Shown here piece by piece: positions 1-12,885 of a DNA stretch of 32,050 nt (position 1 is its first letter; every line of letters begins with the position of its first letter). The position numbers and the translations under genes were made by a program. The notes below the pieces were generated by a model that searched no databases, was not told where the DNA came from, and was given only the letters and a program-made list of their open reading frames with translations. The stretch comes from Thioalkalivibrio sp. (GTDB lineage Bacteria > Pseudomonadota > Gammaproteobacteria > SpSt-1174): assembly GCA_011046015.1 (NCBI GenBank), contig DSBO01000168.1:1-32050 (forward strand). The letters are read 5' to 3'.

Positions 1-361
1 CGGCGCGGGACGGCAGGTCCGTGATGGCTGCGACCTCGGTACCGATGTCATCTACGAAGCGGATCACATCCCCACGCGCCTGCATGCGCGCCACCGCGCT
101 GGCGAGGTTGTCCTCGGCGTGACAGCGCAGTTCGTCCATGAAGTCCACTCCCTGGAGTGCATCGATGAGCCGCAGGCAGATCGTCTCCTCGACGTCGGCG
201 GCGGTCGCGCCCCGGTACTCCACCGTGATGCCCACCTCGGTGGGCTGGTAGTCTGGAAAGGTCTCACGCTGGAGCTGCGGGACGGCCAGCACACCCATGG
301 CAAGGAGCAGGATCAATAGCAGGTTGGCGGCCGTCGGGTGGCCGGCGAACCAGCCGATCAC
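1..361 (-). CDS. RND efflux transporter permease, N-terminal part (partial, runs off left edge)
   Basis: This gene is missing from the ORF track because it is cut by the window. It reads leftward from a GTG at 361, whose bases overlap the TGA of the upstream adaptor gene (GTGA overlap). The visible ~120 residues begin VIGWFAGHPTAANLLL, a first transmembrane helix, and continue into QLQRETFPDYQPTEVGI, typical of the start of the periplasmic porter domain of RND pumps. The family comprises proton-driven inner-membrane exporters that work as trimers with a periplasmic adaptor and an outer-membrane channel. The adaptor lies directly upstream and a TetR repressor opens the operon. Substrate cannot be told from this fragment. 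The rest of the pump, with the proton-relay helices, is outside the window. Confidence 0.88.
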   Translation of the reverse strand, partial: MIGWFAGHPTAANLLLILLLAMGVLAVPQLQRETFPDYQPTEVGITVEYRGATAADVEETICLRLIDALQGVDFMDELRCHAEDNLASAVARMQARGDVIRFVDDIGTEVAAITDLPSRA

Positions 362-1731
362 GGACGCACGCCCTTGGCGCGGTTCACGAGCTCGCGGGCC
401 GCCGCCTCATCATGCGAGACCTCCAGGCGCATGCCCTCGATCGCCGGAGTGAGGTCATCCAGGATCACCCGGTCACCTGGACGGAGCCCCGCGTTGATCA
501 CGGCCAGGTCGCGCTGGGTGAATCCGACTTCCACCCGACGCCGTTCCAGCCGGTCCTCGTCACCGACCAGATAGACCCTCTCCCCATGAACGGCCGCGCG
601 GGGGATCACGATGACCGGTTCCGGGGTGCGGGCGCCAAGCACGCCCTCCACATACATGCCCCGCACCAGCGGGGGACGCTCGGGCGGGCGTGCGCGCCGG
701 TAGGGTTCGTCCACGCCGAGCACCACCTGCACCGTGCGCGTGTCGGGGTTGATGCCGTTAGCCATGCGCAGCACCTGCGCGTCCCACCGTACCTCTGGCG
801 TGCCCACCAACGTCAGACGCGCCTCCAGCGCGTCGAGATCCACCTGCGCCGCGATGTCCGGCCACTCCGTCCCGTCCGGCCCCGCCCGTCGGTCTGCTAC
901 CAGGGCGAGCAGGCGACGCAGCTCGGGCAGAGGGATCTGGGTGACGGCCTCGGCGCGGTCGATGCCATCGCCCGAGAACAGCCGCTGCCCGGGGCTGACA
1001 TGCTGGTGCAGTTCCGCCTCCACGGTTCCCACCCGCAGGTCGTAGGGCGCGTCGAAGCGCGTATCGGTGAGATCGCGTTCCGCCTGGGCCAGCGCCGTCC
1101 GGGCCCGGTCGCGCCGCGCCTCCAGATGAGCGATCCGGCTGGGGATCAGGCGCAGGCCGTTTTCCAGGCCCTGCACGGCCTGGCGCTGCTGCAGCGTGGC
1201 CCGCTCCTGTTCGTCGCGCAGCGTCGCGGCGAGTACGCCCTGTTCCGCCAGTTGGCGGGCCCGCGCCATCTCTCTCTCGGCCAGTGTCAGGCGCCGTCGC
1301 TCCAGCACCAGCAGGTCGCGCGTGTTCTGCTGTTCCTGTTCGAGTTGCGCCAGCTCCGTGTCCAGCGCACCAAGGTCCGCCTGGGCCGCGGCTACGGCCA
1401 GCTCATAGCGGCTCGGGTCGATTTCGAGCAGCCGGGTGCCGGCGGGGATGATGTTGCCGCTCATCAGCCGCGGGTGGCGGAAGCGCACCGGGCCACTCAC
1501 GTTCGCAACCCCCTGAAAGCTCTGCGTCGGCCGCACCGTACCGAAGCCCCTGGCCTCGACGAAAAAATGCACCGACTCCACTTCGATCACGCGCACGGCC
1601 CGCGCCAGCCTGGCCGTATCGTCCTGGGGTGGACCCTGGCGTAGCGCCACCATGGTCACCACAAAGGCCAGCCCAACGGCCAGCGCGATGCCCACCGGCC
1701 AGAGTCGCCGATTCTTTGCATAACTATTCAT
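358..1731 (-). CDS. RND efflux periplasmic adaptor subunit (HlyD/AcrA type)
   Basis: A 457-residue membrane fusion protein that would bridge the inner-membrane RND pump to an outer-membrane channel. An N-terminal membrane anchor (about residues 12-30, LWPVGIALAVGLAFVV) is followed by a first lipoyl half. A long Gln/Glu/Arg-rich alpha hairpin follows (about 115-225), then the second lipoyl half and beta-barrel regions (RFDAPYDLRVGTV). The C-terminal membrane-proximal domain contains VIVIPRAAVHGERVYLV. No lipobox is seen, so it looks anchored by its N-terminal helix rather than by lipid. Its start overlaps the stop of the TetR gene (ATGA) and its stop overlaps the pump start, so the three genes are probably translationally coupled. 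I infer a regulated tripartite efflux system; the outer-membrane factor is not in view. Confidence 0.9.
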   Translation of the reverse strand: MNSYAKNRRLWPVGIALAVGLAFVVTMVALRQGPPQDDTARLARAVRVIEVESVHFFVEARGFGTVRPTQSFQGVANVSGPVRFRHPRLMSGNIIPAGTRLLEIDPSRYELAVAAAQADLGALDTELAQLEQEQQNTRDLLVLERRRLTLAEREMARARQLAEQGVLAATLRDEQERATLQQRQAVQGLENGLRLIPSRIAHLEARRDRARTALAQAERDLTDTRFDAPYDLRVGTVEAELHQHVSPGQRLFSGDGIDRAEAVTQIPLPELRRLLALVADRRAGPDGTEWPDIAAQVDLDALEARLTLVGTPEVRWDAQVLRMANGINPDTRTVQVVLGVDEPYRRARPPERPPLVRGMYVEGVLGARTPEPVIVIPRAAVHGERVYLVGDEDRLERRRVEVGFTQRDLAVINAGLRPGDRVILDDLTPAIEGMRLEVSHDEAAARELVNRAKGVRP

Positions 1732-2339
1732 GATTCGCGTACATCGATTCCCTGGCGGAAAATGGCGAAGATCCCCGGTGCCTGGTCACGGGCAGGCTCC
1801 ATCTCGCCCGTGACCAGCGATTGCACCACCAGGCCCTGGATCGCGCCGACGAACAGCACGGCCGCGCTTGCCACGTCCAGATCGTCCCGCAGCTCGCCTG
1901 CGTCGATACCAGCCCGCAGCAGGCCCTCGATGCGGGCACGGTAGCGCGCCAGCGCCTGCTCGATCACCCGCCGCGCCGGCCCCTGTGCCGGCCGTTGAAG
2001 CTCACCGAGCATCAGTCGGGGTACGCCTGGACGCTCGGCGACGAAGGCCACGTGGGCGAGAAACATGGCCTCGAGTCCGGCCAGCGGTGAGGGCGTGTCA
2101 TCCGCCACCGCCGCCACCCGTGAGATAAGCTGCTCCGCGACCCAGGCGGCCACTGCCTGCCAGACTGCCTGTTTGGTCGGGAAGTGGCGAAACAGGGCCG
2201 CCTGGGAGAGCTTCATGCGCTTCGCGATGGCCCCGGTCGTCACCGTGGCCGGGTCCTGTTCGGCACAGAGCTCGATGACGGTTTCCACCGCCTCGCTACG
2301 GCGTTCTTCGGCGGGACGGTGTCGTGTGGGCTCAGCCAT
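1728..2339 (-). CDS. TetR/AcrR family transcriptional repressor of the RND efflux operon
   Basis: A 203-residue TetR-family protein. The N-terminal helix-turn-helix is clear at about residues 32-64 (TTGAIAKRMKLSQAALFRHF), followed by the variable ligand-binding and dimerisation domain. Family members bind palindromic operators as dimers and release on ligand binding. It is the first gene of the leftward efflux operon, and a 22-bp interrupted palindrome lies 10 bp upstream of its start, so autoregulation and control of the pump are the obvious inference. The ATG at 2339 is chosen because it gives a typical N-terminus and places the HTH at the usual distance. The ligand is unknown. Confidence 0.9.
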   Translation of the reverse strand: MAEPTRHRPAEERRSEAVETVIELCAEQDPATVTTGAIAKRMKLSQAALFRHFPTKQAVWQAVAAWVAEQLISRVAAVADDTPSPLAGLEAMFLAHVAFVAERPGVPRLMLGELQRPAQGPARRVIEQALARYRARIEGLLRAGIDAGELRDDLDVASAAVLFVGAIQGLVVQSLVTGEMEPARDQAPGIFAIFRQGIDVRES

Positions 2340-2348
2340 GGCGCGGTG

Positions 2349-2370
2349 TAAGTGAGTGATTGCTCACTTA
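2349..2370. promoter_or_regulatory. Interrupted palindrome, probable TetR operator
   Basis: TAAGTGAG-N6-CTCACTTA forms perfect 8-bp inverted arms around a 6-bp centre, just upstream of the TetR gene. Arms of this kind (AGTGAGTG/ACTCACT) are a common look for TetR operators ahead of efflux operons. A leftward -10-like TATACA abuts the operator, so a bound dimer would cover the transcription start. Binding is inferred, not shown. Confidence 0.75.
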
Positions 2371-2371
2371 G

Positions 2372-2377
2372 TGTATA
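2372..2377 (-). promoter_or_regulatory. Candidate -10 box for the TetR/RND operon
   Basis: On the minus strand the sequence reads TATACA (5/6 to TATAAT), immediately upstream of the palindrome. The expected -35 zone holds only poor matches (CTTGCA- or GACTTG-like), so this is a plausible but not strong sigma70 promoter. Its placement next to the operator is the best support. Confidence 0.45.
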
Positions 2378-2488
2378 CCTGGTTGCCGGCAATGCAAGTC
2401 CCGTGACTGAACCGGCACTGGCCGCCGGGGTCTCATGGGGCGTAAGATCACGTATTAAGTAGCAAAACGCCCAGGTTTCGAGCACTGC

Positions 2489-4375
<1,887 letters not shown>

Positions 4376-4390
4376 ACCGGGATTTCCCGC

Positions 4391-5515
4391 TCAGGACCGC
4401 CCCAGGAAGACATACCACTGGGGGCGACCCCGCGTCTCCATCGGTACGACACGGACCTGAGCATGCAACACGCTGCCGTCCCCGCAGCGCAGCGGCAGGC
4501 GGATGGGTTGCCCATCGGCCTGCCCCGCCAGCAGCCGCAGCCGGTCCACGGCCGATGTGTCATCAAGCAGCTGTCCCAGGCTCATCCCCACCCGCGCATG
4601 CGCGGCGTAGCCCAGCAACGCCGCTGCTGCGGGGTTCGCCTGTGTGATCTCCGACTCGGTCGCGTCGACGAGCAGCAGGGCGTCCGTGCTGTGCTCGAAC
4701 AGGCCGCGGAAGCGCGCGTTGCTCTCCTGGATCTGCTCCAGGGCCTCGATGCGGTCGGTGACGTCCATCAGTACCAGGACCAGTCCCCCTACCCGGCCGT
4801 TCGGCCCCTTGATCGGCAGCAGGCTCCAGTCCCAGTGCGTGGTGCCGCGCTCGGGTGCGTGGGCATACTGAAAGGGGCGGGCGAAGCCGTGATAGGGCTC
4901 GCCGCTGGCCACGACCTGACGGAAGATGCGCGCGTTGCGGTCGTTGGGGTACAGCTCGAAGTGGTTGCGCCCCGGGAAGTCGGAGGGCTCCCGGCCATCG
5001 ATGCGCGCATAATGGGCGTTCACGCGCAGGAAGTTGAAGTCGCGGTCCATGTAGGCGACGGCAACTTCGTGCACGCTGAAGGCCACGTCGAGCAGCAGGC
5101 TGGCCTCGGCGCCCAGCGCCTCGGCCTGTTTGTGCGCCGTCATGTCGACCACCAGCGCATGAATACCCCGGACCTCCCCCTCGACGATGTCCGGGATGTA
5201 GTCGGCCACAATGTGGCGCTGTGTGCCAGACGCATCGCCGGCCGGGATCTCCAGCTCGTAGCTGACGGTCTCGCCGGCCAGCGCGCGCCGCAGAAAGTGT
5301 TCGACCCGGCCATATATGGCCTCCCCCAGCACCTCGCGCACCGAGCGCCCGACGATGGCCTCGGGATCGATCCCGTACCAGCGCTGATAGGCGGTATTGG
5401 CGAAGCGGTAACGCTCCTCCCGGTCGACATAGGCGACCAGCGCCGGCAGGTGATCGGTGACGTCAAACGCGCGGGCATGGCTCACGTGCTCATCGAGTGG
5501 TCTCACGGGTGGCAT
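4391..5515 (-). CDS. Multi-PAS sensory protein without an output domain
   Basis: The ORF track extends this frame to 6403, but the region upstream is antisense to the DUF302 gene; the real protein probably starts at ATG 5515 (374 aa). Three PAS domains are seen in tandem. The first is at about 12-135 (LPALVAYVDREERYRFAN), the second at about 145-260 (VAVAYMDRDFNFLRVNAHY, ending VLMDVTDRIEALEQIQE), and the third at about 266-374 (FRGLFEHSTDALLLVDA). The chain ends right after the third PAS, with no kinase, GGDEF, EAL, HTH or methyl-accepting domain and no membrane segment. An AAAGGA lies against the ATG but 8 nt before an in-frame GTG at 5506, which may be the true start. It converges on mnmG. 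Ligand and partner are unknown. Confidence 0.82.
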   Translation of the reverse strand: MPPVRPLDEHVSHARAFDVTDHLPALVAYVDREERYRFANTAYQRWYGIDPEAIVGRSVREVLGEAIYGRVEHFLRRALAGETVSYELEIPAGDASGTQRHIVADYIPDIVEGEVRGIHALVVDMTAHKQAEALGAEASLLLDVAFSVHEVAVAYMDRDFNFLRVNAHYARIDGREPSDFPGRNHFELYPNDRNARIFRQVVASGEPYHGFARPFQYAHAPERGTTHWDWSLLPIKGPNGRVGGLVLVLMDVTDRIEALEQIQESNARFRGLFEHSTDALLLVDATESEITQANPAAAALLGYAAHARVGMSLGQLLDDTSAVDRLRLLAGQADGQPIRLPLRCGDGSVLHAQVRVVPMETRGRPQWYVFLGRS

Positions 5516-5716
5516 CCTTTCCGGGTTGCGCCTGGGCTGCCGAAGGGGTTCGTGTGGGTGCCGGATCTTCTGGTCATGGCGACCACCGATACTGAGCCTA
5601 GTCCAGATCCGGTGGTGACGACAATCGAATCTGTGCCCGATGGAATGCCACTCGTTGCTTGCCCCTCTACCCGGATACGGGGCGCGTCGCGTCCCTTGAC
5701 TCAGGAGGAAAGAATC

Positions 5717-6172
5717 ATGATTCGACGGATACTGATTGCGCTGCTGTTGCTGGTGCCCATCGCGAGCCTCGCCGCTGATAACGGCCTGGTCACCAAGCCC
5801 AGCCCCCATTCCGTGAGCCAGACCCTGAACCGCCTGGAGGCGGCGCTCGAGGCGCGGGGTATCACCATCGTCACCCGCTGGAGCCATGATGCCGGTGCGC
5901 GCCGCGCCGGCATGGCGCTGCGCCCCACGGAACTGCTGCTGTTCGGCAATCCCGCCCTGGGCACCCATTTCTTCACCAGCGCACAGACGGCGGGCATCGA
6001 CCTGCCCATGAAGGCGCTGGCCTGGGAGGATGCCGACGGTCAGGTCTGGCTGGCGTACAATGACCCGGGCTATATTGCGGCGCGCCACGGCATCACCGAC
6101 CGCGAGGAGATCGTGGCCAAGATGCGCGGCGCGCTGGACGGCCTGAGCGATCAGGCGATTGCACCCGACTGA
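5717..6172 (+). CDS. Secreted DUF302 family protein
   Basis: A 151-residue protein with a classic signal peptide (MIRRILIALLLLVPIASLA, cleavage probably after ASLA). The mature part fits the DUF302 family: LLLFGNPALGTHFF and an ending like VWLAYNDPGYIAARHGI. The family has no firmly established function; it is frequent in sulfur- and metal-metabolising proteobacteria. A strong Shine-Dalgarno AGGAGG (5703-5708) fixes the start at 5717. It diverges from the PAS gene across about 200 bp and is followed 18 bp later by rsmG, so it may share a transcript with rsmG. Where many relatives have GTPLM after GNP..., this copy has GTHFF. Confidence 0.85.
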   Translation: MIRRILIALLLLVPIASLAADNGLVTKPSPHSVSQTLNRLEAALEARGITIVTRWSHDAGARRAGMALRPTELLLFGNPALGTHFFTSAQTAGIDLPMKALAWEDADGQVWLAYNDPGYIAARHGITDREEIVAKMRGALDGLSDQAIAPD

Positions 6173-6190
6173 CCCGACCCGGAACCGTGA

Positions 6191-6838
6191 ATGACCGACT
6201 TCCATGACTTGATGCGGCCCCTGGCCACGGGGGCCGAGGCGCTGGACCTCGCGCTCGATGCCGCCACCCTGCACGTCCTGCTCGACTACCTGGCCCTGCT
6301 GGACAAGTGGAACAAGGTCTTCAACCTCACCGCGGTGCGCAGTCCTCGCGAGATGCTGAGCCACCACCTGCTCGACAGCCTGGCGGTGGAGCCGCACCTG
6401 CACGGCGTGCGCATCATCGACGTGGGTTCGGGCCCCGGCCTGCCGGGTATCCCGCTGGCGGTCGTCTCCCCGGAGCGACGCTTTACCCTGCTCGACAGTA
6501 ACGGGAAGAAGGCGCGTTTCATGCGCCAGGCCGTGATCGACCTCGGGTTATCGAATGTCGAGGTGCTGCACGAGCGGGTGGAAAACTACCGCCCGGAGGA
6601 AGGCTTTGATACAGTCATCAGCCGCGCCTTTTCCGCCATCGCCGACTTCGTGACACTGGCGGGGCCGTTGTGTCGCCAGGGGGGGCGGTTGCTGGCGATG
6701 AAGGGGCGTTATCCCGAGGAGGAACTCAGCGCCCTGCCGGCCGGGTACGCGGTGGCGGCCGTGCACCGGCTGGTCGTGCCCGAGCTCGATGCCGAGCGCC
6801 ACCTCGTCGAGATCACCAAGGAAGCGAGCCGTACATGA
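6191..6838 (+). CDS. rsmG: 16S rRNA (guanine-527-N7)-methyltransferase RsmG (GidB)
   Basis: A 215-residue SAM-dependent methyltransferase of normal length that modifies G527 of 16S rRNA, the site linked to streptomycin response. The family N-terminal block is present (LLDKWNKVFNLTAVR, then HHLLDSLAV), and the SAM-binding loop reads IIDVGSGPGLPGIPLA at about residues 75-90. VISRAFS and LLAMKGRYPEEEL are typical of the later family motifs. The stop overlaps the parA start (ATGA), a conserved arrangement in gammaproteobacteria. Confidence 0.97.
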   Translation: MTDFHDLMRPLATGAEALDLALDAATLHVLLDYLALLDKWNKVFNLTAVRSPREMLSHHLLDSLAVEPHLHGVRIIDVGSGPGLPGIPLAVVSPERRFTLLDSNGKKARFMRQAVIDLGLSNVEVLHERVENYRPEEGFDTVISRAFSAIADFVTLAGPLCRQGGRLLAMKGRYPEEELSALPAGYAVAAVHRLVVPELDAERHLVEITKEASRT

Positions 6839-7620
6839 GCAAGATCATCGCCATCACCAACCAGAAGGGCGGCGTCGGCAAGACGACCACCAGCGTCAAC
6901 CTCGCCGCTTCGCTGGCCGCGACCAGGCGCCGCGTCCTGCTGGTCGATCTCGACCCCCAGGGCAACGCCACCATGGGCAGCGGCCTGGACAAGCACGGTC
7001 TGGAAGAGACCAGCTGCGAAGTCCTGCTCGACGGCATGCCAGCGGCCGACGCGATCCGCCGCCTGCCCGAGGTCGGTTATGATATCCTGCCGGCCAACGG
7101 CGAGCTCACCGCCGCCGAGGTGCAGCTCACCGCCGCCGACCGCCGCGAATTCCGCCTGCGCGAGGCCCTGGCGGCCGTCAGCGACCGTTACGACTACATC
7201 CTGGTCGATTGCCCGCCGTCGCTGAACATGCTCACGGTCAATGCCCTGGTGGCGGCCCATGGCGTGCTGATCCCCATGCAGTGCGAGTACTATGCGCTGG
7301 AAGGGTTGTCGGCGCTGGTGAGCACCATCGAGCAGATCCGCAGCAACGTGAACCCGGAGCTGCAGATCGAGGGCCTGTTGCGCACCATGTACGATCCCCG
7401 CAACAACCTGGCCAACGACGTCTCCACCCAGCTTACCGAGCACTTTGGGGAACGCGTCTACCGCACTATCATCCCGCGCAACATCCGACTGGCCGAGGCG
7501 CCGAGCCATGGCCTGCCGGTTTTGCTGTATGATAAAACGTCGCGTGGCGCCCTGGCCTACCTGGCGCTGGCCGGCGAAATCCTCAGACGTGAATCCAACC
7601 TCGCGGCGGCTGCCGGCTGA
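6835..7620 (+). CDS. parA: Chromosome-partitioning ATPase ParA (Soj)
   Basis: A 261-residue ParA/MinD-type ATPase. The deviant Walker A motif KGGVGKTTT is at residues 11-19, and VDLDPQGNAT and YILVDCPPSLN are the other nucleotide-site motifs. With ParB bound at parS sites it drives segregation of the origin region. The ORF track joins it to upstream sequence, but the ATG at 6835 overlaps the rsmG stop and gives the standard MSKIIAITNQKGG start. parB follows after 34 bp. Chromosomal type I ParA is supported by the rsmG-parA-parB context. Confidence 0.97.
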   Translation: MSKIIAITNQKGGVGKTTTSVNLAASLAATRRRVLLVDLDPQGNATMGSGLDKHGLEETSCEVLLDGMPAADAIRRLPEVGYDILPANGELTAAEVQLTAADRREFRLREALAAVSDRYDYILVDCPPSLNMLTVNALVAAHGVLIPMQCEYYALEGLSALVSTIEQIRSNVNPELQIEGLLRTMYDPRNNLANDVSTQLTEHFGERVYRTIIPRNIRLAEAPSHGLPVLLYDKTSRGALAYLALAGEILRRESNLAAAAG

Positions 7621-7654
7621 ACGGCCGACGGCGCCCAGTAGCGAAAGCGACACC

Positions 7655-8524
7655 ATGGCACGCAAGAAACCGGGACTCGGACGCGGACTAACCGAGCTGC
7701 TAAGCGCCTCTGCGGCGCAACCGGCCAGCCCTGAAGAAGAGGCGGCCAATCTCAAGAACATCCCGGTGGAGAAGATCCGTCGCGGCAAATACCAGCCGCG
7801 CATCCACATCCGGCCCGAGGCCCTGCAGGAACTGGCGGACTCCATCCGCGCCCAGGGTGTGGTGCAGCCGGTGGTGGTGCGCCCGGTGGACGGGGGCTAC
7901 GAGCTGATCGCCGGCGAGCGTCGCTGGCGCGCCTCCCAGCTGGCCGGCCTGCATGAGGTCCCGGCGCTGGTACGCGACATTCCGGACCAGGCCGCGGCGG
8001 CCATGTCGCTGATCGAGAACATCCAGCGCGAGGACCTCAACCCGCTGGAAGAGGCCAACGCCCTGCAGCGCCTGATCGAGGAATTCGGCCTCACCCACCA
8101 GCAGACCGCCGAATCCGTCGGCCGCTCGCGGACCTCCGTCACCAACCTCCTGCGCCTGCTCGAGCTCACCGAGGAGGTGAAGGCCTTTCTCGACGAGGGT
8201 CAGCTGGAGATGGGGCACGCCCGCGCGCTGCTCGCCCTCAGCGGTGCCCGGCAGGGCGAGGCGGCCCGCAAGGTCGTCGCCCGGGGCATGTCGGTGCGCG
8301 AGACCGAGCGCCTGGTGAAAAAACTCCAGGCCGAGGCCGCCGAGGGCGGGGCCGCGAAGCCCGGCCAGGCCAAGAACCCGGACGTGCGCCGCCTGGAATC
8401 CGACCTCGCCGAACGCCTGGGGGCCCGGGTCAGCATCGACTACAACCAGTGCGGCAAGGGCAAGCTGGTCATTGCCTACAACTCCCTGGACGAGCTCGAC
8501 GGCATCCTCGAGCACATCCGCTAG
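7655..8524 (+). CDS. parB: Chromosome-partitioning protein ParB (Spo0J)
   Basis: A 289-residue DNA-binding CTPase that loads on parS and spreads. It shows the N-terminal ParA-contact patch GLGRGLTELL, the CTP-site motif GERRWRAS with ENIQREDLNPLEEA, and a central helix-turn-helix (HQQTAESVGRSRTSVTNLLRLL). The C-terminal dimerisation segment contains GKGKLVIAYNSLDELDGIL. The start at ATG 7655 is supported by the family N-terminus; the longer track ORF from 7445 runs through parA in another frame. I find no perfect parS copy within the window. Confidence 0.97.
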   Translation: MARKKPGLGRGLTELLSASAAQPASPEEEAANLKNIPVEKIRRGKYQPRIHIRPEALQELADSIRAQGVVQPVVVRPVDGGYELIAGERRWRASQLAGLHEVPALVRDIPDQAAAAMSLIENIQREDLNPLEEANALQRLIEEFGLTHQQTAESVGRSRTSVTNLLRLLELTEEVKAFLDEGQLEMGHARALLALSGARQGEAARKVVARGMSVRETERLVKKLQAEAAEGGAAKPGQAKNPDVRRLESDLAERLGARVSIDYNQCGKGKLVIAYNSLDELDGILEHIR

Positions 8525-8558
8525 GATCCCGCCCGCGGCCCGGCGAGCCGGGGTTTGG

Positions 8559-8587
8559 TTGACCGTGTATTAGTGCTTCTCTATACT
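8559..8587 (+). promoter_or_regulatory. Strong sigma70-type promoter of the atp operon
   Basis: TTGACC (8559-8564), exactly 17 bp of spacer, then TATACT (8582-8587). This is one of the best promoter matches in the window. It lies between parB and atpI, giving a leader of about 85 nt before atpI. A separate promoter for the ATP synthase operon fits its expected high expression. Confidence 0.8.
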
Positions 8588-8677
8588 TCGCGCTCCAGCG
8601 CCGTACCCCGACTGACGGGCCTGGGGGCAGGAGTCGGGTCGAACCGCGCCGGATCGAGACACAGTGACACCGTATCA

Positions 8678-10192
<1,515 letters not shown>

Positions 10193-10197
10193 GCCTG

Positions 10198-10213
10198 AAC
10201 GAAAGGGTTCGTT
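10198..10213 (+). other. Small RNA hairpin after atpE
   Basis: AACGAA-AGGG-TTCGTT is a perfect 6-bp stem with a GGG-rich tetraloop, 5 nt after the atpE stop. There is no T-run, so it is not an intrinsic terminator. It may protect the 3' end of processed atpE mRNA or shape atpF initiation; this is inference. Confidence 0.4.
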
Positions 10214-10244
10214 GCTCTAACAGCCAAAACCACGAGGTACCGGC

Positions 10245-10715
10245 ATGAATTTCAACGCTACACTGATCGGCCAGATGATCACCTTCGCGGTGTTCGTGTG
10301 GTTTGTCATGAAGTTTGTGTGGCCGCCGCTCATCAACGCGCTCAACGAGCGTCGGGCGAAGATCGCTGACGGGCTTGCTGCTGCAGAAAAGGGCAAGCAC
10401 GAGCAGGAACTCGCCAAGAAACGCGCCACCGAGCAGCTTCAAGAGGCCAAGCAGCAAGCGGCCGAAATCATCTCGCAAGCCCAGAAGCGTGCGAATGAGA
10501 TCGTCGAAGAGGCCAAGGGTGCGGCTCGTACCGAAGGTGAGCGCATCAAGGAGGCGGCCAGGGCCGAGATCGATCAGGAAGTCAACCGCGCGAAGGAACA
10601 GTTGCGCGGCCAGGTCTCCACGATCGCTCTTGCTGGCGCCGAGAAGGTGCTGAAGAAAGAAATCGACGCTAAGGCTCACAGCCAGGTGCTGGACGAGCTC
10701 GTCGCACAAATCTAG
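10245..10715 (+). CDS. atpF: F1Fo ATP synthase subunit b
   Basis: A 156-residue peripheral stalk subunit, the usual bacterial length. One N-terminal membrane helix ([25 protein letters not shown]) is followed by a long Ala/Glu/Lys-rich coiled coil that dimerises and reaches up to the delta subunit. A GAGG Shine-Dalgarno precedes the ATG. The gene is followed 10 bp later by atpH. Confidence 0.97.
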   Translation: MNFNATLIGQMITFAVFVWFVMKFVWPPLINALNERRAKIADGLAAAEKGKHEQELAKKRATEQLQEAKQQAAEIISQAQKRANEIVEEAKGAARTEGERIKEAARAEIDQEVNRAKEQLRGQVSTIALAGAEKVLKKEIDAKAHSQVLDELVAQI

Positions 10716-10725
10716 GTAGCTCACG

Positions 10726-11262
10726 ATGTCTGAAATCACCACCGCCGCGCGGCCCTATGCGCGCGCTGCTTTCGAGGTCGCAAAGGAAAAGGGCACGCTG
10801 CAGGTCTGGAGTGACCAGCTGGCCTTCATGGCCGCGGTTGCCAACGATCCGCAGATGCGCGCCGTGCTGGACAGTCCCGCGCTGACCCGTACCCAACGCG
10901 CCGATCTGATGATCAGCGTGTGTGGTGACCACATCGACGACCAGGCCAAGAACCTGGTCAAGCTGCTGGCCGAGAACGGCCGTCTCGTCGTCCTGACGGA
11001 AATCGCCGCGCTGTACGAAGTGATGCGCGCCGATGCCGAAGGGTCGGTCGAGGCCGAAGTGATCTCGGCCCAGGATGTAAGCGACGCGCAGCTGGCGAAA
11101 ATAGCTGAAGCGCTCAAGGGTCGCCTGGGACGTGAGGTGAAACTCACGACGCGCATCGATGACTCGCTCATCGGCGGCGCGATTATCCGCGCAGGTGATT
11201 TGGTGATTGATGGTTCGATTCGGGGCCGACTGGCAAAGCTGACCGGCGCCCTGAGCCGCTAA
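10726..11262 (+). CDS. atpH: F1Fo ATP synthase subunit delta
   Basis: A 178-residue OSCP/delta subunit that ties the b dimer to the top of the alpha3-beta3 head. The start [20 protein letters not shown] is the family N-terminal motif, and the C-terminus has [20 protein letters not shown], also typical. The length matches the family. It sits in the conserved place between atpF and atpA. Confidence 0.97.
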   Translation: MSEITTAARPYARAAFEVAKEKGTLQVWSDQLAFMAAVANDPQMRAVLDSPALTRTQRADLMISVCGDHIDDQAKNLVKLLAENGRLVVLTEIAALYEVMRADAEGSVEAEVISAQDVSDAQLAKIAEALKGRLGREVKLTTRIDDSLIGGAIIRAGDLVIDGSIRGRLAKLTGALSR

Positions 11263-11275
11263 GAGGATACAGACT

Positions 11276-12817
<1,542 letters not shown>

Positions 12818-12828
12818 CTGAAATCCGC

Positions 12829-12851
12829 GGGCCCGGGAACCATCCGGGCCC
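12829..12851 (+). other. Strong intercistronic RNA hairpin between atpA and atpG
   Basis: GGGCCCGG-GAACCAT-CCGGGCCC gives a perfect 8-bp GC stem with a 7-nt loop, and outer CCGCG/CGCGG bases could extend it. No T-tract follows, so it is not a classical terminator. It sits 34 bp before atpG. It could protect the upstream atp mRNA or damp readthrough into atpG. Confidence 0.55.
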
Positions 12852-12885
12852 TGTTCGCGGCCGCAACGTTTGAGGCTTTACTGAT

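Noticed and set aside
2371-2488. Possible oriC beside mnmG, as in E. coli
   Set aside because: No TTATCCACA-like DnaA boxes, no AT-rich repeats and only about 120 bp of space.
5690-5708. TTGACT at 5696 as a -35 for DUF302
   Set aside because: It lies only about 20 bp before the ATG and merges with the Shine-Dalgarno, leaving no room for a -10 and leader.
4463-5716. Upstream extension of the DUF302 frame (569-aa ORF)
   Set aside because: The added part is antisense to the PAS protein; the signal peptide and AGGAGG fix the real start at 5717.
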